DNA from: a virus
Length of the DNA: 39,849 nucleotides
IMG/VR virus record: IMGVR_UViG_3300044962_000013
Coordinates: 1-39,849 of that record
Reading direction: 5' to 3' (one strand)
Positions 8,356 to 17,129 of this stretch are shown piece by piece. A program made the position numbers and the translations under genes. The notes below the pieces were generated by a model. The model was not told the DNA's origin. It searched no databases and was given only the letters and a program-made list of their open reading frames with translations. Each line of letters opens with the position of its first letter. Within the stretch, counting starts at the first letter, position 1.

Positions 8356-8969
8356 TCGCCACCGTGGCGGATTACCGCCTGGTCACCGGCGACACCGTCA
8401 CGTTGGATCCTGACGTGACGGTGGCGCTGGGGCGCGCGCAGGCTCGAGCCGAGGAGCTGTGCGAGCGCCAGTTTGACCTCTCGGCGCGAACCGAGACGGC
8501 GCCGATCGACAAGGACGGCCACATCTGGCCGCTGGCCTACCCCATCACCGCGGTCACCGTGCCCGCGGGCTCGACCATCGCCGATGACGGGCTCTCCATC
8601 CTCAGCCCGGGCGCGGTCACCTCGACCGGGTTCGCGGACCTGTTCGAGGACGTGTGGGGCTTCCCGGTGGACCAGCTTCCCGGCTCCCACTTCACGCCCG
8701 CGCGCACGGTGCTGACCAGCTACACAGGCGGCTACGCGCCCGGCACCGCGCCGCAGGGACTTGTGGACGCCATCTGCGAGCTGGCCTCGCGCTACGCCGC
8801 GCCGGCTGACACGCGCGGCGTCCCCGCGGGCGTCACGTCCGTCACGACCGGCGGCGCCGCCACGCAGAGCTTTTCCGGGCGCGCGCTCGGCGGCTCCTCG
8901 GGCATCCCGGCCAGCCTGCGCGCGGCGATTCGCGCCTATCGCCACGTGCAGGCCCGGAGCGCCGACTAA
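8352..8969 (+). CDS. Head-tail connector protein (HK97 gp6/adaptor-like)
   Basis: A 205-residue protein matching the adaptor that extends the portal. The N-terminal helical segment (TVADYRLVTGDTVTLD, ALGRAQARAEELCERQFD) is typical of gp6-like connectors. A beta-rich insertion follows, and the C-terminal helix ends in AAIRAYRHVQ. It is followed by the stopper gene with a TAATG overlap. Assignment rests on this helix pattern, size and order between capsid and tail genes. Confidence 0.8.
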   Translation: MIATVADYRLVTGDTVTLDPDVTVALGRAQARAEELCERQFDLSARTETAPIDKDGHIWPLAYPITAVTVPAGSTIADDGLSILSPGAVTSTGFADLFEDVWGFPVDQLPGSHFTPARTVLTSYTGGYAPGTAPQGLVDAICELASRYAAPADTRGVPAGVTSVTTGGAATQSFSGRALGGSSGIPASLRAAIRAYRHVQARSAD

Positions 8970-9310
8970 TGATCATCCCCACCACCACCGTGAAGGTGCT
9001 CCGAGGCGACGAGGACAACCCTGCCGTGGACGCGTGGGGCGACCCGATCGACTCGGACACCGTGGTCAAGAGCGGGCTGCCCGCGTCGATCCGCGCCGTG
9101 AACAGCACCACGTTCGACCCCGGCTCGGGGCAGCGCATCAGCCGCCAGAGCTGGGCCATCTCGTTCCGGCCGAGGGCTTTCACCTTCGCCGTGACCGACC
9201 GCGTGGTGGATGAGACGACTGGCGCCGTCTACCAGGTGGAGACAGTCGACCAGAGCCCCGCTCGGCTGATGCAGGGTGTCATCCACCTGTACTGCACACA
9301 GGTCAGTTGA
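8969..9310 (+). CDS. Head closure (stopper) protein
   Basis: A 113-residue beta-rich protein in the standard stopper slot after the adaptor. It begins MIIPTTTVKVLRGDEDN and holds the pattern of small head-tail joining proteins: a short strand, a polar loop, and a final VYQVETVDQ strand pair. The start overlaps the previous stop (TAATG). It likely seals the portal channel before tail joining. Confidence 0.72.
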   Translation: MIIPTTTVKVLRGDEDNPAVDAWGDPIDSDTVVKSGLPASIRAVNSTTFDPGSGQRISRQSWAISFRPRAFTFAVTDRVVDETTGAVYQVETVDQSPARLMQGVIHLYCTQVS

Positions 9311-9325
9311 TCCCGTAACGCACGG

Positions 9326-9331
9326 TAGTAT
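9326..9331 (+). promoter_or_regulatory. Possible -10 element and leader hairpin before the neck gene
   Basis: The 86-base gap 9311-9396 holds TAGTAT (TANNNT) followed by ATCCGCT, a word also found just after the capsid promoter -10. Downstream, GCCCCGCGG and the CCGC/GGGGC segments around 9341-9367 can fold. The only -35-like word (TTGATC, 9307-9312) is too close, so support is weak. Confidence 0.25.
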
Positions 9332-9396
9332 CCGCTCAAGCCCCGCGGGAAAACCGCGCGAGGGGCGCCCGATCCGGCCGAAGAGGTGGGGTGACC

Positions 9397-9756
9397 ATGT
9401 CGAGCATCGAGATCGATCAGACCGGCATGGACGCTCTCCGCAGCTTCGCGCAGGACAAGATCGGGCGCATCGCCGGCCAGATGGTGGACGACGCCCGGCG
9501 CTACGCCCCGGTGGAGTCCGGCGCGCTGAAGGCCAGTGGTCGCGTGATCCGGATGGGCCCCGAGCTGTGGCGCATCTCCTTCGGCGAGGGCCTGCCCGAC
9601 GCCCGCGCCGTCTACCAGGAGGTGGGCACCGGCGCCGGCTTCTACCAGCCGACCTTTGTCGACACCGATTTCAGCCCGCTCAAGGGCCACCGTCCCGGCC
9701 ACATCGAGCCGCGCGCCTACATCCGGAACGCCGTCTACCGGGAGCGCACGTTGTGA
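9397..9756 (+). CDS. HK97 gp10-like neck/tail completion protein
   Basis: A 119-residue protein of the HK97-gp10 family, found between stopper and tail terminator genes. The family hallmark is visible: VDDARRYAPVESGALKAS near the N-terminus, then YQEVGTGAGFYQP and a C-terminal RPGHIEPRAYIRNAVYRER. ATG 9397 was preferred over GTG 9391 because the GAGG site lies at a normal distance. It overlaps the next gene by GTGA. Confidence 0.85.
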   Translation: MSSIEIDQTGMDALRSFAQDKIGRIAGQMVDDARRYAPVESGALKASGRVIRMGPELWRISFGEGLPDARAVYQEVGTGAGFYQPTFVDTDFSPLKGHRPGHIEPRAYIRNAVYRERTL

Positions 9757-10217
9757 GCCACCACCCGAGCAGCACCCTCGTGATGACCGCGTGGCTGAGC
9801 CAGATCGCGGGCGTCCCGGCGGCCACCGTGCTGGCGCCGCCCGCGGGCTGGCTCGCCACCGGCATGACCACGGTGACGCCGGTGGGCGGTAACCCGGACA
9901 TCTACAACCCCGAGCGCGCCCCCGTGTTTCAGGTGGACTGCTGGGCGGCGAACCCCGCGGCGGCCGGCGCGAAGACGACGTCACGCAAGACGCCGCGCCA
10001 GAAAGCGAACGAGCTGGCCGACGTCATCGTGCTGGCCACGTACGCGCTGAACGGCCCGCGGGTGACGCTGCCTGCCCAGTTCTTGCCGGTCTGGATCGAG
10101 TCCGTGGTGCCCATCTCGGAGGTCCGGTGGGTTCCTGAGCCAGCGAACAGCTACGCGCACTTCTCAGTGGACATTCAACTTCGCTGGGCGGAACAGGCTC
10201 CGGCCGTCAACCTGTAG
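9753..10217 (+). CDS. Tail terminator/tail completion protein
   Basis: A 154-residue protein in the tail terminator slot directly before the tail tube gene. The first half (VMTAWLSQIAGVPAATVL) is helical and the centre has FQVDCWAANP with a helical PRQKANELADVIVLATYA, followed by strands ending in AHFSVDIQLRWAE, a layout shared by minor tail terminators. GTG 9753 overlaps the preceding stop. It likely caps the tail tube at its head-proximal end. Confidence 0.75.
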   Translation: MSHHPSSTLVMTAWLSQIAGVPAATVLAPPAGWLATGMTTVTPVGGNPDIYNPERAPVFQVDCWAANPAAAGAKTTSRKTPRQKANELADVIVLATYALNGPRVTLPAQFLPVWIESVVPISEVRWVPEPANSYAHFSVDIQLRWAEQAPAVNL

Positions 10218-10235
10218 TAACGGAAAGGTAACAAC

Positions 10236-10796
10236 ATGCCCATCACCACGGCGAAACTGATGGTTGGCCCGGGAAAGCTCCGCTGGGCCCCCGTCGGCAC
10301 CGACGACTCCCTGATCATCGCCGGCGCGGTCCCGAGCTGGACGAACTGGACGGATGTCGGCCTGACCGACGGCGGGCTGGGGATGTCCATCGCGAAGAAC
10401 TACGCCAACCACACGGTCGACCAGACCGCCGATTGGGTGGCCAGCACCATCACCGAGCGGCACTTCACGATCCAGACGTCCGTGGTCGAGTCCGGCAACC
10501 TGGCCAAGCTGTCCCTCGTCAACAACGGCGGCGTGACCGCGTCCCCCAACGCGTCGTGGCAGAAGTACGAGCCGACCACCGACCTCATCGCCACGCAGGA
10601 GACGTACATCGCCGTGGCCGCCGAGGGCAAGTCGCTCGACGGCAAGTCCGTGATCGTGGTCGTCCGGAAGGTGCTGAACGTCGACTCGGTCGCGTTCGAC
10701 ATGAAGAAGGACGCCAAGACCATGTACTCCCTGTCCTTCGCCGGTCACTTCGTGTCGGACACCTCCGCACCGTTCGTGATGTACACGCAGAACTGA
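10236..10796 (+). CDS. Major tail tube protein
   Basis: A 186-residue, beta-rich protein placed between tail terminator and tail chaperones, as the tube protein always is in siphoviruses. Features such as GPGKLRWAPVGTD, WTDVGLTDGGLGMSI and the late LSFAGHFVSDTSAPFVMYT fit the tube fold. GGAAAGG precedes ATG 10236. It is expected to polymerise around the tape measure protein. Confidence 0.85.
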   Translation: MPITTAKLMVGPGKLRWAPVGTDDSLIIAGAVPSWTNWTDVGLTDGGLGMSIAKNYANHTVDQTADWVASTITERHFTIQTSVVESGNLAKLSLVNNGGVTASPNASWQKYEPTTDLIATQETYIAVAAEGKSLDGKSVIVVVRKVLNVDSVAFDMKKDAKTMYSLSFAGHFVSDTSAPFVMYTQN

Positions 10797-10807
10797 GGTA
10801 ACGCACC

Positions 10808-11164
10808 GTGTTCGAACTGACCAGTAGGCCGGGCGGTCTCGCCGGCATCCTTCAGGACGGCCCCCGCGAGGTGCTGTTCTCCATCGACGACACTGAGTAC
10901 ACGATCCCGGTCGAGTTCCCTCCGACGGCGGCCATGCTCTACGCGAACGTGCTGGGCACGGGCGGCGCGGAATATGCCACGACGTGGGCGATGCAGCTGG
11001 CTCTCGGTGTCGATGGGTTCGCGGCGCTCTGCGCGGTGGACGTCCCGAAGGAGGAGTTCGTCAAGATGCTGGCTGTGGTGATCGGCAAGATCCAGGGCTT
11101 CACCATCTCCGCGCCTGGGGCGACCGACCCAAAACCGACGGCGGCGAAGCGCCGCAAACGCTGA
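10808..11164 (+). CDS. Tail assembly chaperone, upstream (G-like) product
   Basis: A 118-residue protein between tail tube and tape measure genes. It starts with beta segments (FELTSRPGGLAGIL, VLFSIDDTEYTIPVEF), followed by helices. It is the zero-frame product of the usual pair of chaperones that bind the tape measure during tail assembly. Near its end the codons C CCA AAA (11128-11134) form a -1 slippery heptamer; the normal product reads on for 10 codons to TGA at 11162-11164. Confidence 0.85.
   Translation: MFELTSRPGGLAGILQDGPREVLFSIDDTEYTIPVEFPPTAAMLYANVLGTGGAEYATTWAMQLALGVDGFAALCAVDVPKEEFVKMLAVVIGKIQGFTISAPGATDPKPTAAKRRKR
11128..11134 (+). promoter_or_regulatory. Programmed -1 frameshift site CCCAAAA
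   Basis: CCCAAAA is placed with zero-frame codons CCA (11129-11131) and AAA (11132-11134), the X_XXY_YYZ layout. A -1 slip re-pairs on CCC and AAA and enters the long downstream frame that lacks a strong start of its own. This is the expected place for the tail chaperone frameshift. Confidence 0.85.
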
Positions 11165-11541
11165 TCGAGAGGGTGGCCGAGGTGAGAGCAGCCGCGGAGA
11201 ACCTGCCGTGGATCGTCCCCCACTTCGGCGCCATCTCGTCGGACCTGTCCGTCTACCACCGGATCGATGATGTGGACGCCATCGGCATGCCGCGGTTCGT
11301 GCGCCTCCTGGAGCACCTGCACGCCTACGGCGGCGCGTACGTCCAGTCGATCCAGCGGGCCCAGACGCAGCGCTCAGCGGCCACCACAGCCGCCGAGCCG
11401 GGCGGTGCCGAAGGGGACACGCCGGATGAAGAGGTGGCCCGGCAGTGGGAGGCCGTGCTCGCGCGCGAGTTCCCGGACCACATCGCCGGCGGCATCGAGA
11501 CCGTGAGCGCAGAAGAGATGGCGAGGTTGGCCGGTGGCTGA
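11134..11541 (+). CDS. Tail assembly chaperone, frameshifted (T-like) extension
   Basis: Translation after the -1 slip at CCCAAAA adds 135 residues (beginning TDGGEAPQTLIERV), giving a fusion of about 244 residues with the upstream chaperone. The extension is helical and has the Gln/Trp segments common in these proteins (VARQWEAVLAREFPDHI). A weak independent start at GTG 11173 exists, but the slippery site and the -1 relation make frameshifting the better reading. The frame overlaps the tape measure gene start by 8 bases. Confidence 0.82.
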   Translation, partial: TDGGEAPQTLIERVAEVRAAAENLPWIVPHFGAISSDLSVYHRIDDVDAIGMPRFVRLLEHLHAYGGAYVQSIQRAQTQRSAATTAAEPGGAEGDTPDEEVARQWEAVLAREFPDHIAGGIETVSAEEMARLAGG

Positions 11542-14500
11542 GTTCAAGGTCGCGTCGGCGTACGCCGATTTCGTAGTCAAGGTTGACGAGGGCATCGACG
11601 CCGCCATCGCCAAGATCAAGGCGCGCGGCAAGGAACTCGACACCGAGGCAAAGGTGGTGCTGGACGCCGACACCACGGCGGCCAAGGCGAAGATCAAGGG
11701 CCTGGGCGACTCGAACGAGAAGGCCACCGTCCAGGTGGACGCGGACACCGCGCTCGCCCGGGCGAAGCTCAAGGGGTTGGGCGACGACAAAGTCACCGTC
11801 CCCAAGATCAAGCCTGAGGTGGACCAGGGCGCCGCGCGCAAGGCCGAGGAGGACATCGCCGCGCCGATGGCCCGCGCGGCGGCCCGCACCAACGCCCAGT
11901 TCAGCGCCCTGACCTTCGGCGCCCTGTCCGTCGGGCTGCCCGCTGCTGCTGCCGTGGGCGCCGCCGGAGTCGGTCTCTCGATGGCCGCTGCCGGTGCCGC
12001 GTTCATCGGCGCCCAGTACGCCGCGCAGGGCGCGAACGACCAGATCAACCGCTCGTTCGCGGCGCTGAGCACCAACGTCACCGCGTCCACCGAGGCCATG
12101 TCCAGCCAGTTCGGCGGCTACCTCGCGCCCGCGGTGGACAGCCTCGGCACCGCGTTCAACCGGCTCAAGCCGCAGATCCAGACCGCGTTCCAGAACTCGG
12201 ACCAGGCCATCGCGCCGCTGGCCGGCGCCGTCACCGACCTGGCCGAGAACGCCATGCCGGGGCTGGTCACCGCCACCGAGCACATGCAGGCGCCGCTCCA
12301 AGGGATCCGCTCGCTGGCCGCGCAGACCGGCTCGGGCCTGACGGACTTCTTCACCAACGCGTCCGCCGGCGCCGGCTCGGCCGGCCAGAACCTCTCCACC
12401 CTCGGCGGCATCGCGCAGCAAGCGCTGGGCTTCCTCGGCACCCTGTTCGCGAATCTCTCGAACAGCGGCGTGCCGGCCGTGTACCAGCTCCAGGCCATGC
12501 TGCATCAGGCCGAGTCGGCGCTGGCCGCGCTCACGGCCACCGGCTCGGGCGCGATCGGCTTTCTCCAAGGCTTCACGGGGAGCGCCACCGGCATGCTGAC
12601 CGTGGCCAGCTTGCTCGCCCAGGGGATCTCGCTGCTCCCCCCACAGTTGACGCAGTTCGCGGGCTCTCTCACGGCATCTGGGCTCGTGCTGAGCAAGCTC
12701 GGTATCGACGGCACGGCGGCGTTCGACGGTCTGAGCGAGCGGATGAAGACGGCCCGGGCGTCGGCCACGCCGCTGAAGTCCAGCATCGTTGAGCTGGCCA
12801 CCACGGCGTTCAACCCGGCCATGCTCGCCACCGCCGCGTTCGCCATCGGGCTCCAGTTCCTCGGCGACAAGCAGAAGGAAGCCGCCGCCGCCGCGCAGGC
12901 CCAGACCGAGCGCGTCCAGACCCTCTCGCAGGCGTTGCGCGAGTCGAACGGCGCGATCGACGACAACGTGCGCGCCGCCGCCGCGCAGTCCTTGCAGAAC
13001 ACCAAGGTGGGCGATTCTCAAGACAACATGCTCACCACGGCGCGCGAGCTGGGCCTGTCGCTGCCCGGGCTCTCCTCGGCCTACCTCGGTAGCACCACGG
13101 CACTGGACGGGCTGAACCAGCAACTCCCGCAGGCCACCAGGCACGCGCTGGAACTGGCGTCGTCTCAGGGCAAAACCGGCTCCGAGATGCAGGACTTGAT
13201 CAAGAAATACCAGGCGTTCAGCACCACGTTGAACGGCGGCGACTTCGCCAAGGCCGCGCAGCAGAACAAGGATCTGGCCAGCGCCACCGGGCAGGCGGTC
13301 AAGCCGACCACCGAACTCGGCTCGGCCATGGACACGCTGAAGGGCCACGCGGCGCAGACGGCCGACCGGATCACGGCGCTCAAGACGGCGCTCGACATCC
13401 TGTCGGGCCGGACGCCGGTGTTCGAGGACGCGATCAAGCAGGGCAACGACGCGCTGCGTGGCATGGAAGACGGGCTGAAGAAGGGCACCACCGCGGCCGA
13501 CGGTCTGGGCAAGTCGTTGATCAACGCCGACGGCACGATCAACACCGTGAGCAAGAACGGCTCCGGGCTCCAGACCTTGGCCGAGGGGCTGCAAGGCTCG
13601 TTCGTCAACGCGGCGTCCGGGATCGACCAGATGGTGCGGCGCGGGGTGCCGTTCGCCGAGGCCACCAAGACGGTGAACGACTCGCTCCAGACGCAGCGTG
13701 ACCGGTTCGTGGACGTGGCGCAGAAGATGGGGCTCTCCTCGAAAGAGGCGCAGGCGCTCGCGGACAAGTACGGGCTCATCCCCAAGACGATCACCACGGA
13801 CATCACGGCCAACGTGAAACAGGCCAAGGAAGCCGTGGACGCGCTGCCCGCGTACGCCGCCGGCGTGCAGGGCGCGATCATCCTCTCGGCGAAGACGGAC
13901 CCGGCCACCGGCAAGATCCAGGAGACCGTGCAGTACGCCGACGGATCCACCGGCTACATCACGCTGGACGGGCTCAAGGACCCCGTGACCGGGAAGACCA
14001 TCGAGGCCGTGCAGTTCGCCAACGGCTCGCGCGGCTACATGACCATCGACGGTATCAACCAGGCGGCCAAGGACGGCACGCTCTCGGCGGTGCGCTACGC
14101 CAACGGCTCGGTGGGCACCATCGACATCCGGGCGAACGCCAGCTCGGCGTACGGCACCGTGAACGGCTTCCTGGACAGCTACCTGCACAGCGTCATCACG
14201 ATCCCGGTGCGCACGAGCACGCCGCCCGGCGGCATCCTCCCGCTCGGCTCGAACAGCGTGGGTGGGCTTGTGGGCGGCGGCAGTATCCAGCGGTTCGCGA
14301 CGGGCGGGCTGGCTGCGTCGCTGGGCGCCGTGGACGTGGCGGCCGGCGGGAAGCTGAGCGGCCCCGGCACCGGCACCTCGGACAGCATGCTCGCGCTCGT
14401 CTCGAACACCGAAGCGGTGATCAACGCCAAGGACACCGCGAGGAACGTCACCGAGCTGGCCGCCATCAACAACGGCCAGCGCGACTACTCGAAATACCCC

Positions 14501-14638
14501 GACACAGGTCGGCCGAGCGCGCCGGTTGCCCCGGCGGCGCCCATTACGATCAACGTCTACCAGTCGCCCGGGCAGGACCCGTACGTGCTGGCCACGATGG
14601 TGTCCCGTGAGCTTGAGCTGAGGAGGAAGGTCGCGTGA
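11534..14638 (+). CDS. Tape measure protein
   Basis: A 1034-residue protein that sets tail length and lines the tail tube. The N-terminus carries tandem charged repeats (LDADTTAAKAKIKGLGD, VDADTALARAKLKGLGD). Hydrophobic segments follow around residues 125-165 (GALSVGLPAAAAVG, GVGLSMAAAGAAFIG), then long helical regions. Near residues 800-870 there are three beta repeats: QYADGSTGYITLDG, QFANGSRGYMTIDG and RYANGSVGTIDIRA. No peptidoglycan hydrolase motif was seen. GTG 11534 overlaps the chaperone frame and its stop overlaps the next start. From length alone, the tail should be roughly 150 nm. Confidence 0.93.
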   Translation: MAEFKVASAYADFVVKVDEGIDAAIAKIKARGKELDTEAKVVLDADTTAAKAKIKGLGDSNEKATVQVDADTALARAKLKGLGDDKVTVPKIKPEVDQGAARKAEEDIAAPMARAAARTNAQFSALTFGALSVGLPAAAAVGAAGVGLSMAAAGAAFIGAQYAAQGANDQINRSFAALSTNVTASTEAMSSQFGGYLAPAVDSLGTAFNRLKPQIQTAFQNSDQAIAPLAGAVTDLAENAMPGLVTATEHMQAPLQGIRSLAAQTGSGLTDFFTNASAGAGSAGQNLSTLGGIAQQALGFLGTLFANLSNSGVPAVYQLQAMLHQAESALAALTATGSGAIGFLQGFTGSATGMLTVASLLAQGISLLPPQLTQFAGSLTASGLVLSKLGIDGTAAFDGLSERMKTARASATPLKSSIVELATTAFNPAMLATAAFAIGLQFLGDKQKEAAAAAQAQTERVQTLSQALRESNGAIDDNVRAAAAQSLQNTKVGDSQDNMLTTARELGLSLPGLSSAYLGSTTALDGLNQQLPQATRHALELASSQGKTGSEMQDLIKKYQAFSTTLNGGDFAKAAQQNKDLASATGQAVKPTTELGSAMDTLKGHAAQTADRITALKTALDILSGRTPVFEDAIKQGNDALRGMEDGLKKGTTAADGLGKSLINADGTINTVSKNGSGLQTLAEGLQGSFVNAASGIDQMVRRGVPFAEATKTVNDSLQTQRDRFVDVAQKMGLSSKEAQALADKYGLIPKTITTDITANVKQAKEAVDALPAYAAGVQGAIILSAKTDPATGKIQETVQYADGSTGYITLDGLKDPVTGKTIEAVQFANGSRGYMTIDGINQAAKDGTLSAVRYANGSVGTIDIRANASSAYGTVNGFLDSYLHSVITIPVRTSTPPGGILPLGSNSVGGLVGGGSIQRFATGGLAASLGAVDVAAGGKLSGPGTGTSDSMLALVSNTEAVINAKDTARNVTELAAINNGQRDYSKYPDTGRPSAPVAPAAPITINVYQSPGQDPYVLATMVSRELELRRKVA

Positions 14639-15561
14639 GCTTCCCCGCGTTCTCGGTCAACACGTGGTCCCTGGACGGGGTCTCGTTCAACACAGGCCCC
14701 GACGGGCTGGGGCACTCGTTCCTGGTCAAGGCGTCCAAGGGGTGGAAAGGCTCCGCGCCGCCCCGCCCGGACCTGACCGTGCGGCCGAACTCGAACGGCG
14801 CGTACCGCGGGCCGAACTACACGGCGCCGCGTGTGGTCGAGCTGGACGGCGTCGCGCAGTGCTCGAACCGCGCCGACCGCGACGCGCTGTGCGATCGACT
14901 GGAGGGGCTGTGCGTCGACCCCGACGCCCTCTACGATCTGGTACGAAACGAGTACTCTCGGTCACTGAAGTGCCGGGTGGAGCGGCAGGCCCGCATCGAC
15001 GTCGTGGAGCTGCCCGACGGCGTCACCGTCGCGTTCAATATCCAGGTGATCGCGACGGACCCGCGCAAGTTCAGCACCACGCAGCAGTTCGCGCAGACCA
15101 CGCTGGCGCAGGACCCGGCCGACGGTGTGCTGTGGGAGGGCGCGGCCGGCGGCACCGGCACCGAGTGGCAGGGCCCGACGGCGGCGCCGAACACGGGCCT
15201 CGTCTACCAGTCCACGGCCGGCAGCCCCGGCATCATGGTGATCACGAACAACGGCACCGCCAGTACGCCCGTACGGTTCACCATCACGACGCCGCCGGGG
15301 CAGTCCATGAACATGCCCCAGCTCATCGTGGCCGCCACCGGAGACACCATCTCCTACAACGGCACCATGGCCGCGGGGAGCACGCTCACGGTGGACACCG
15401 GCACCGGCCTGGTCCTGCTCAACGGCGCCACCGGCTCGGGCCAGCTCGCGCGCGCCGACTTCTTCGAGGTGCCGCCCAAGACCACGTACATCGTCCAGTT
15501 CACTGCCGGGGGTCCGGCACCCGGAGCTACCGCGTCGGCCGTGTGGTCCGACGCCTACTGA
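14635..15561 (+). CDS. Distal tail (Dit-like) protein
   Basis: A 308-residue protein immediately after the tape measure, the Dit position. The N-terminal domain (WSLDGVSFNTGPDG, LTVRPNSNGAYRGPNY, ELDGVAQCSNRADRDALCDRL) fits the siphovirus Dit/Sipho_tail fold. The C-terminal half is beta-rich and glycine-rich (ITTPPGQSMNMPQLIV), consistent with a jelly-roll or carbohydrate-binding-like domain. GTG 14635 overlaps the previous stop. It should form the hub joining tail tube and tip. Confidence 0.8.
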   Translation: MSFPAFSVNTWSLDGVSFNTGPDGLGHSFLVKASKGWKGSAPPRPDLTVRPNSNGAYRGPNYTAPRVVELDGVAQCSNRADRDALCDRLEGLCVDPDALYDLVRNEYSRSLKCRVERQARIDVVELPDGVTVAFNIQVIATDPRKFSTTQQFAQTTLAQDPADGVLWEGAAGGTGTEWQGPTAAPNTGLVYQSTAGSPGIMVITNNGTASTPVRFTITTPPGQSMNMPQLIVAATGDTISYNGTMAAGSTLTVDTGTGLVLLNGATGSGQLARADFFEVPPKTTYIVQFTAGGPAPGATASAVWSDAY

Positions 15562-15570
15562 GGAGAGTCC

Positions 15571-16764
15571 ATGGCCGGAACCGCTGTTGCGATCACCGTA
15601 GGCGACGCGACCCCACTACTCGATGACAACGGCTCGGGCGTCTACGTCAAGGGCCGGAACACCGCGCACGACATCCGCTTGGGCCTGCTCGGCTCGCTGT
15701 TCCAGCAGTCCTCGGACGGCATCACCCCGCGCGCGGGCGTGCTGCTGACCTTCTGGGACGGCGCCAACTACGACTTCGCCGCGGTGCCGGCCGGCACGCC
15801 CGACCAGACCTTGACGATGAAGCGCGGCCACGCGATCGTGCCGCGCGCAGGCCAGGGCGCCTACTTGATCAACATGGAAACCGATCAGGTCATCACCATG
15901 CCCGCGGCCAGCGCGAGCAACAGCCGCGTGGACCTGGTCTGCCTGGCTGCGTTCGACAAGGGCAACTTCGTGGGGGACGCCGCGCACGGCCCGAACTTCT
16001 GGATTGAGCAGGGCGCGCTCGGCGGCGGCGCCCCGGCCACGCCCACCGGCATGCTCAAGCTGTTCGAGGTGGCCCGCGCGGTCAACGACAACGCCATCAG
16101 CGCCGGAGAGATCACCGACCGGCGTTACGTGACCGGGGTCAACCAGGGCATCCGCCCCTACGTCGGCTCCGAGGTCAACGGCTCGGGCATCATCGGCGCG
16201 GCCGGGGTCTACCCGAACGAAGTCCGCTTCGGCCCAACGATGCTGGAACGCTGGAACATCTCCACCAACCTGTGGGACCCGCTCACGTTCCCGCTCGGTC
16301 AGGGCTACGCCGAGTACAGCCTGGTGGGGGCGCAGACCATCGCCACATCCACCGACCAGCGGCACCTGTTCGACACCACCGTGGTGGCCACAAGCGACGT
16401 CACCACGGCCACCGTGGCGGGCGGCACCGAGTTCACGATCAACCGCGCGGGCGTGTGGCTCATCGAGGCGCGCACCATCCTGAACGGCGCCGCGGGCTCG
16501 GGCGACTACCTCCGCGCCGCCGTCCTGTCCACCACCTCGGCCATCGCCAACCGGTTCGGCGGGAACAACACCTGGGCCGGGCACAGCGCGCCCGGTGCAC
16601 CCGCCATCGCCCCGTACAACACGTGGGAGACCAACCCCGTCGGGCAGAAGCGCTTCGCCGTCGGTGACAAGTTCTCGCTGTGGCTGTGGCAGCAGTCCGG
16701 CGGTGGCCTCGCGGTCAACGTCACGTGGCCGCCGCGCATCTCGATGACCTGGCTCCGCCCGTAA
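15571..16764 (+). CDS. Minor tail/receptor-binding protein with a C1q-like C-terminal domain
   Basis: A 397-residue tail tip protein. The N-terminal 200 residues contain the segment DRRYVTGVNQGIRPYVG often found where a baseplate domain joins a fibre. The last 130 residues (FTINRAGVWLIEARTILNG, then KRFAVGDKFSLWLWQQSGG) follow the strand pattern of C1q/TNF-like trimeric jelly rolls, frequent receptor-binding heads. GAGGAG lies before ATG 15571. The receptor is not predictable. Confidence 0.75.
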   Translation: MAGTAVAITVGDATPLLDDNGSGVYVKGRNTAHDIRLGLLGSLFQQSSDGITPRAGVLLTFWDGANYDFAAVPAGTPDQTLTMKRGHAIVPRAGQGAYLINMETDQVITMPAASASNSRVDLVCLAAFDKGNFVGDAAHGPNFWIEQGALGGGAPATPTGMLKLFEVARAVNDNAISAGEITDRRYVTGVNQGIRPYVGSEVNGSGIIGAAGVYPNEVRFGPTMLERWNISTNLWDPLTFPLGQGYAEYSLVGAQTIATSTDQRHLFDTTVVATSDVTTATVAGGTEFTINRAGVWLIEARTILNGAAGSGDYLRAAVLSTTSAIANRFGGNNTWAGHSAPGAPAIAPYNTWETNPVGQKRFAVGDKFSLWLWQQSGGGLAVNVTWPPRISMTWLRP

Positions 16765-16783
16765 CCCTGAGAGGATGACCGGT

Positions 16784-17125
16784 ATGACGATCACTCCGCA
16801 GTACTTCACGCCCCGACCGGGCGTCACCGCATCGGTGCAGCTGACGGCCGACAACGCCGCCGAGCTGGCCACGTACCTGAACGGCATCTTCGCCACGTGG
16901 AACGTGGCCACCACCGACACGGGTATCCAGTGGCTCGACTCGAACTACCCCGGGGGCCGCACGCTCACGGCCTCCTACGGGCAGTTCATCATCTTCACGC
17001 CCGCGGTCTACTCGGGCAGCGGGGTCAACCTCGGCGCCAACGCCGATGATCCGCTGGCGCAGGCGTGGAACCAGGCCGCTCCGGCCTCCCCCGCGAACTT
17101 CACGCTGACCGCTCCGCCGGCCTGA
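16784..17125 (+). CDS. Small minor tail protein
   Basis: A 113-residue protein between two tail tip genes. ATG 16784 was chosen over ATG 16775 because GAGAGG lies 9 bases before it and would overlap the other. The sequence is beta-rich with a short helix AAELATYLNGIFATWNV; no family is recognised. Position suggests a tail tip component or fibre chaperone. Confidence 0.6.
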   Translation: MTITPQYFTPRPGVTASVQLTADNAAELATYLNGIFATWNVATTDTGIQWLDSNYPGGRTLTASYGQFIIFTPAVYSGSGVNLGANADDPLAQAWNQAAPASPANFTLTAPPA

Positions 17126-17129
17126 CCCC

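Noticed and set aside
10745-14188. Very long open frame on the minus strand opposite the tape measure gene (similar ones at 2593-4728, 34075-36108, 36475-38490, and on the plus strand 28476-30512)
   Set aside because: These are by-products of high GC content. They are rich in Arg, His and Gly, lack ribosome binding sites and recognisable domains, and lie opposite well-supported genes.
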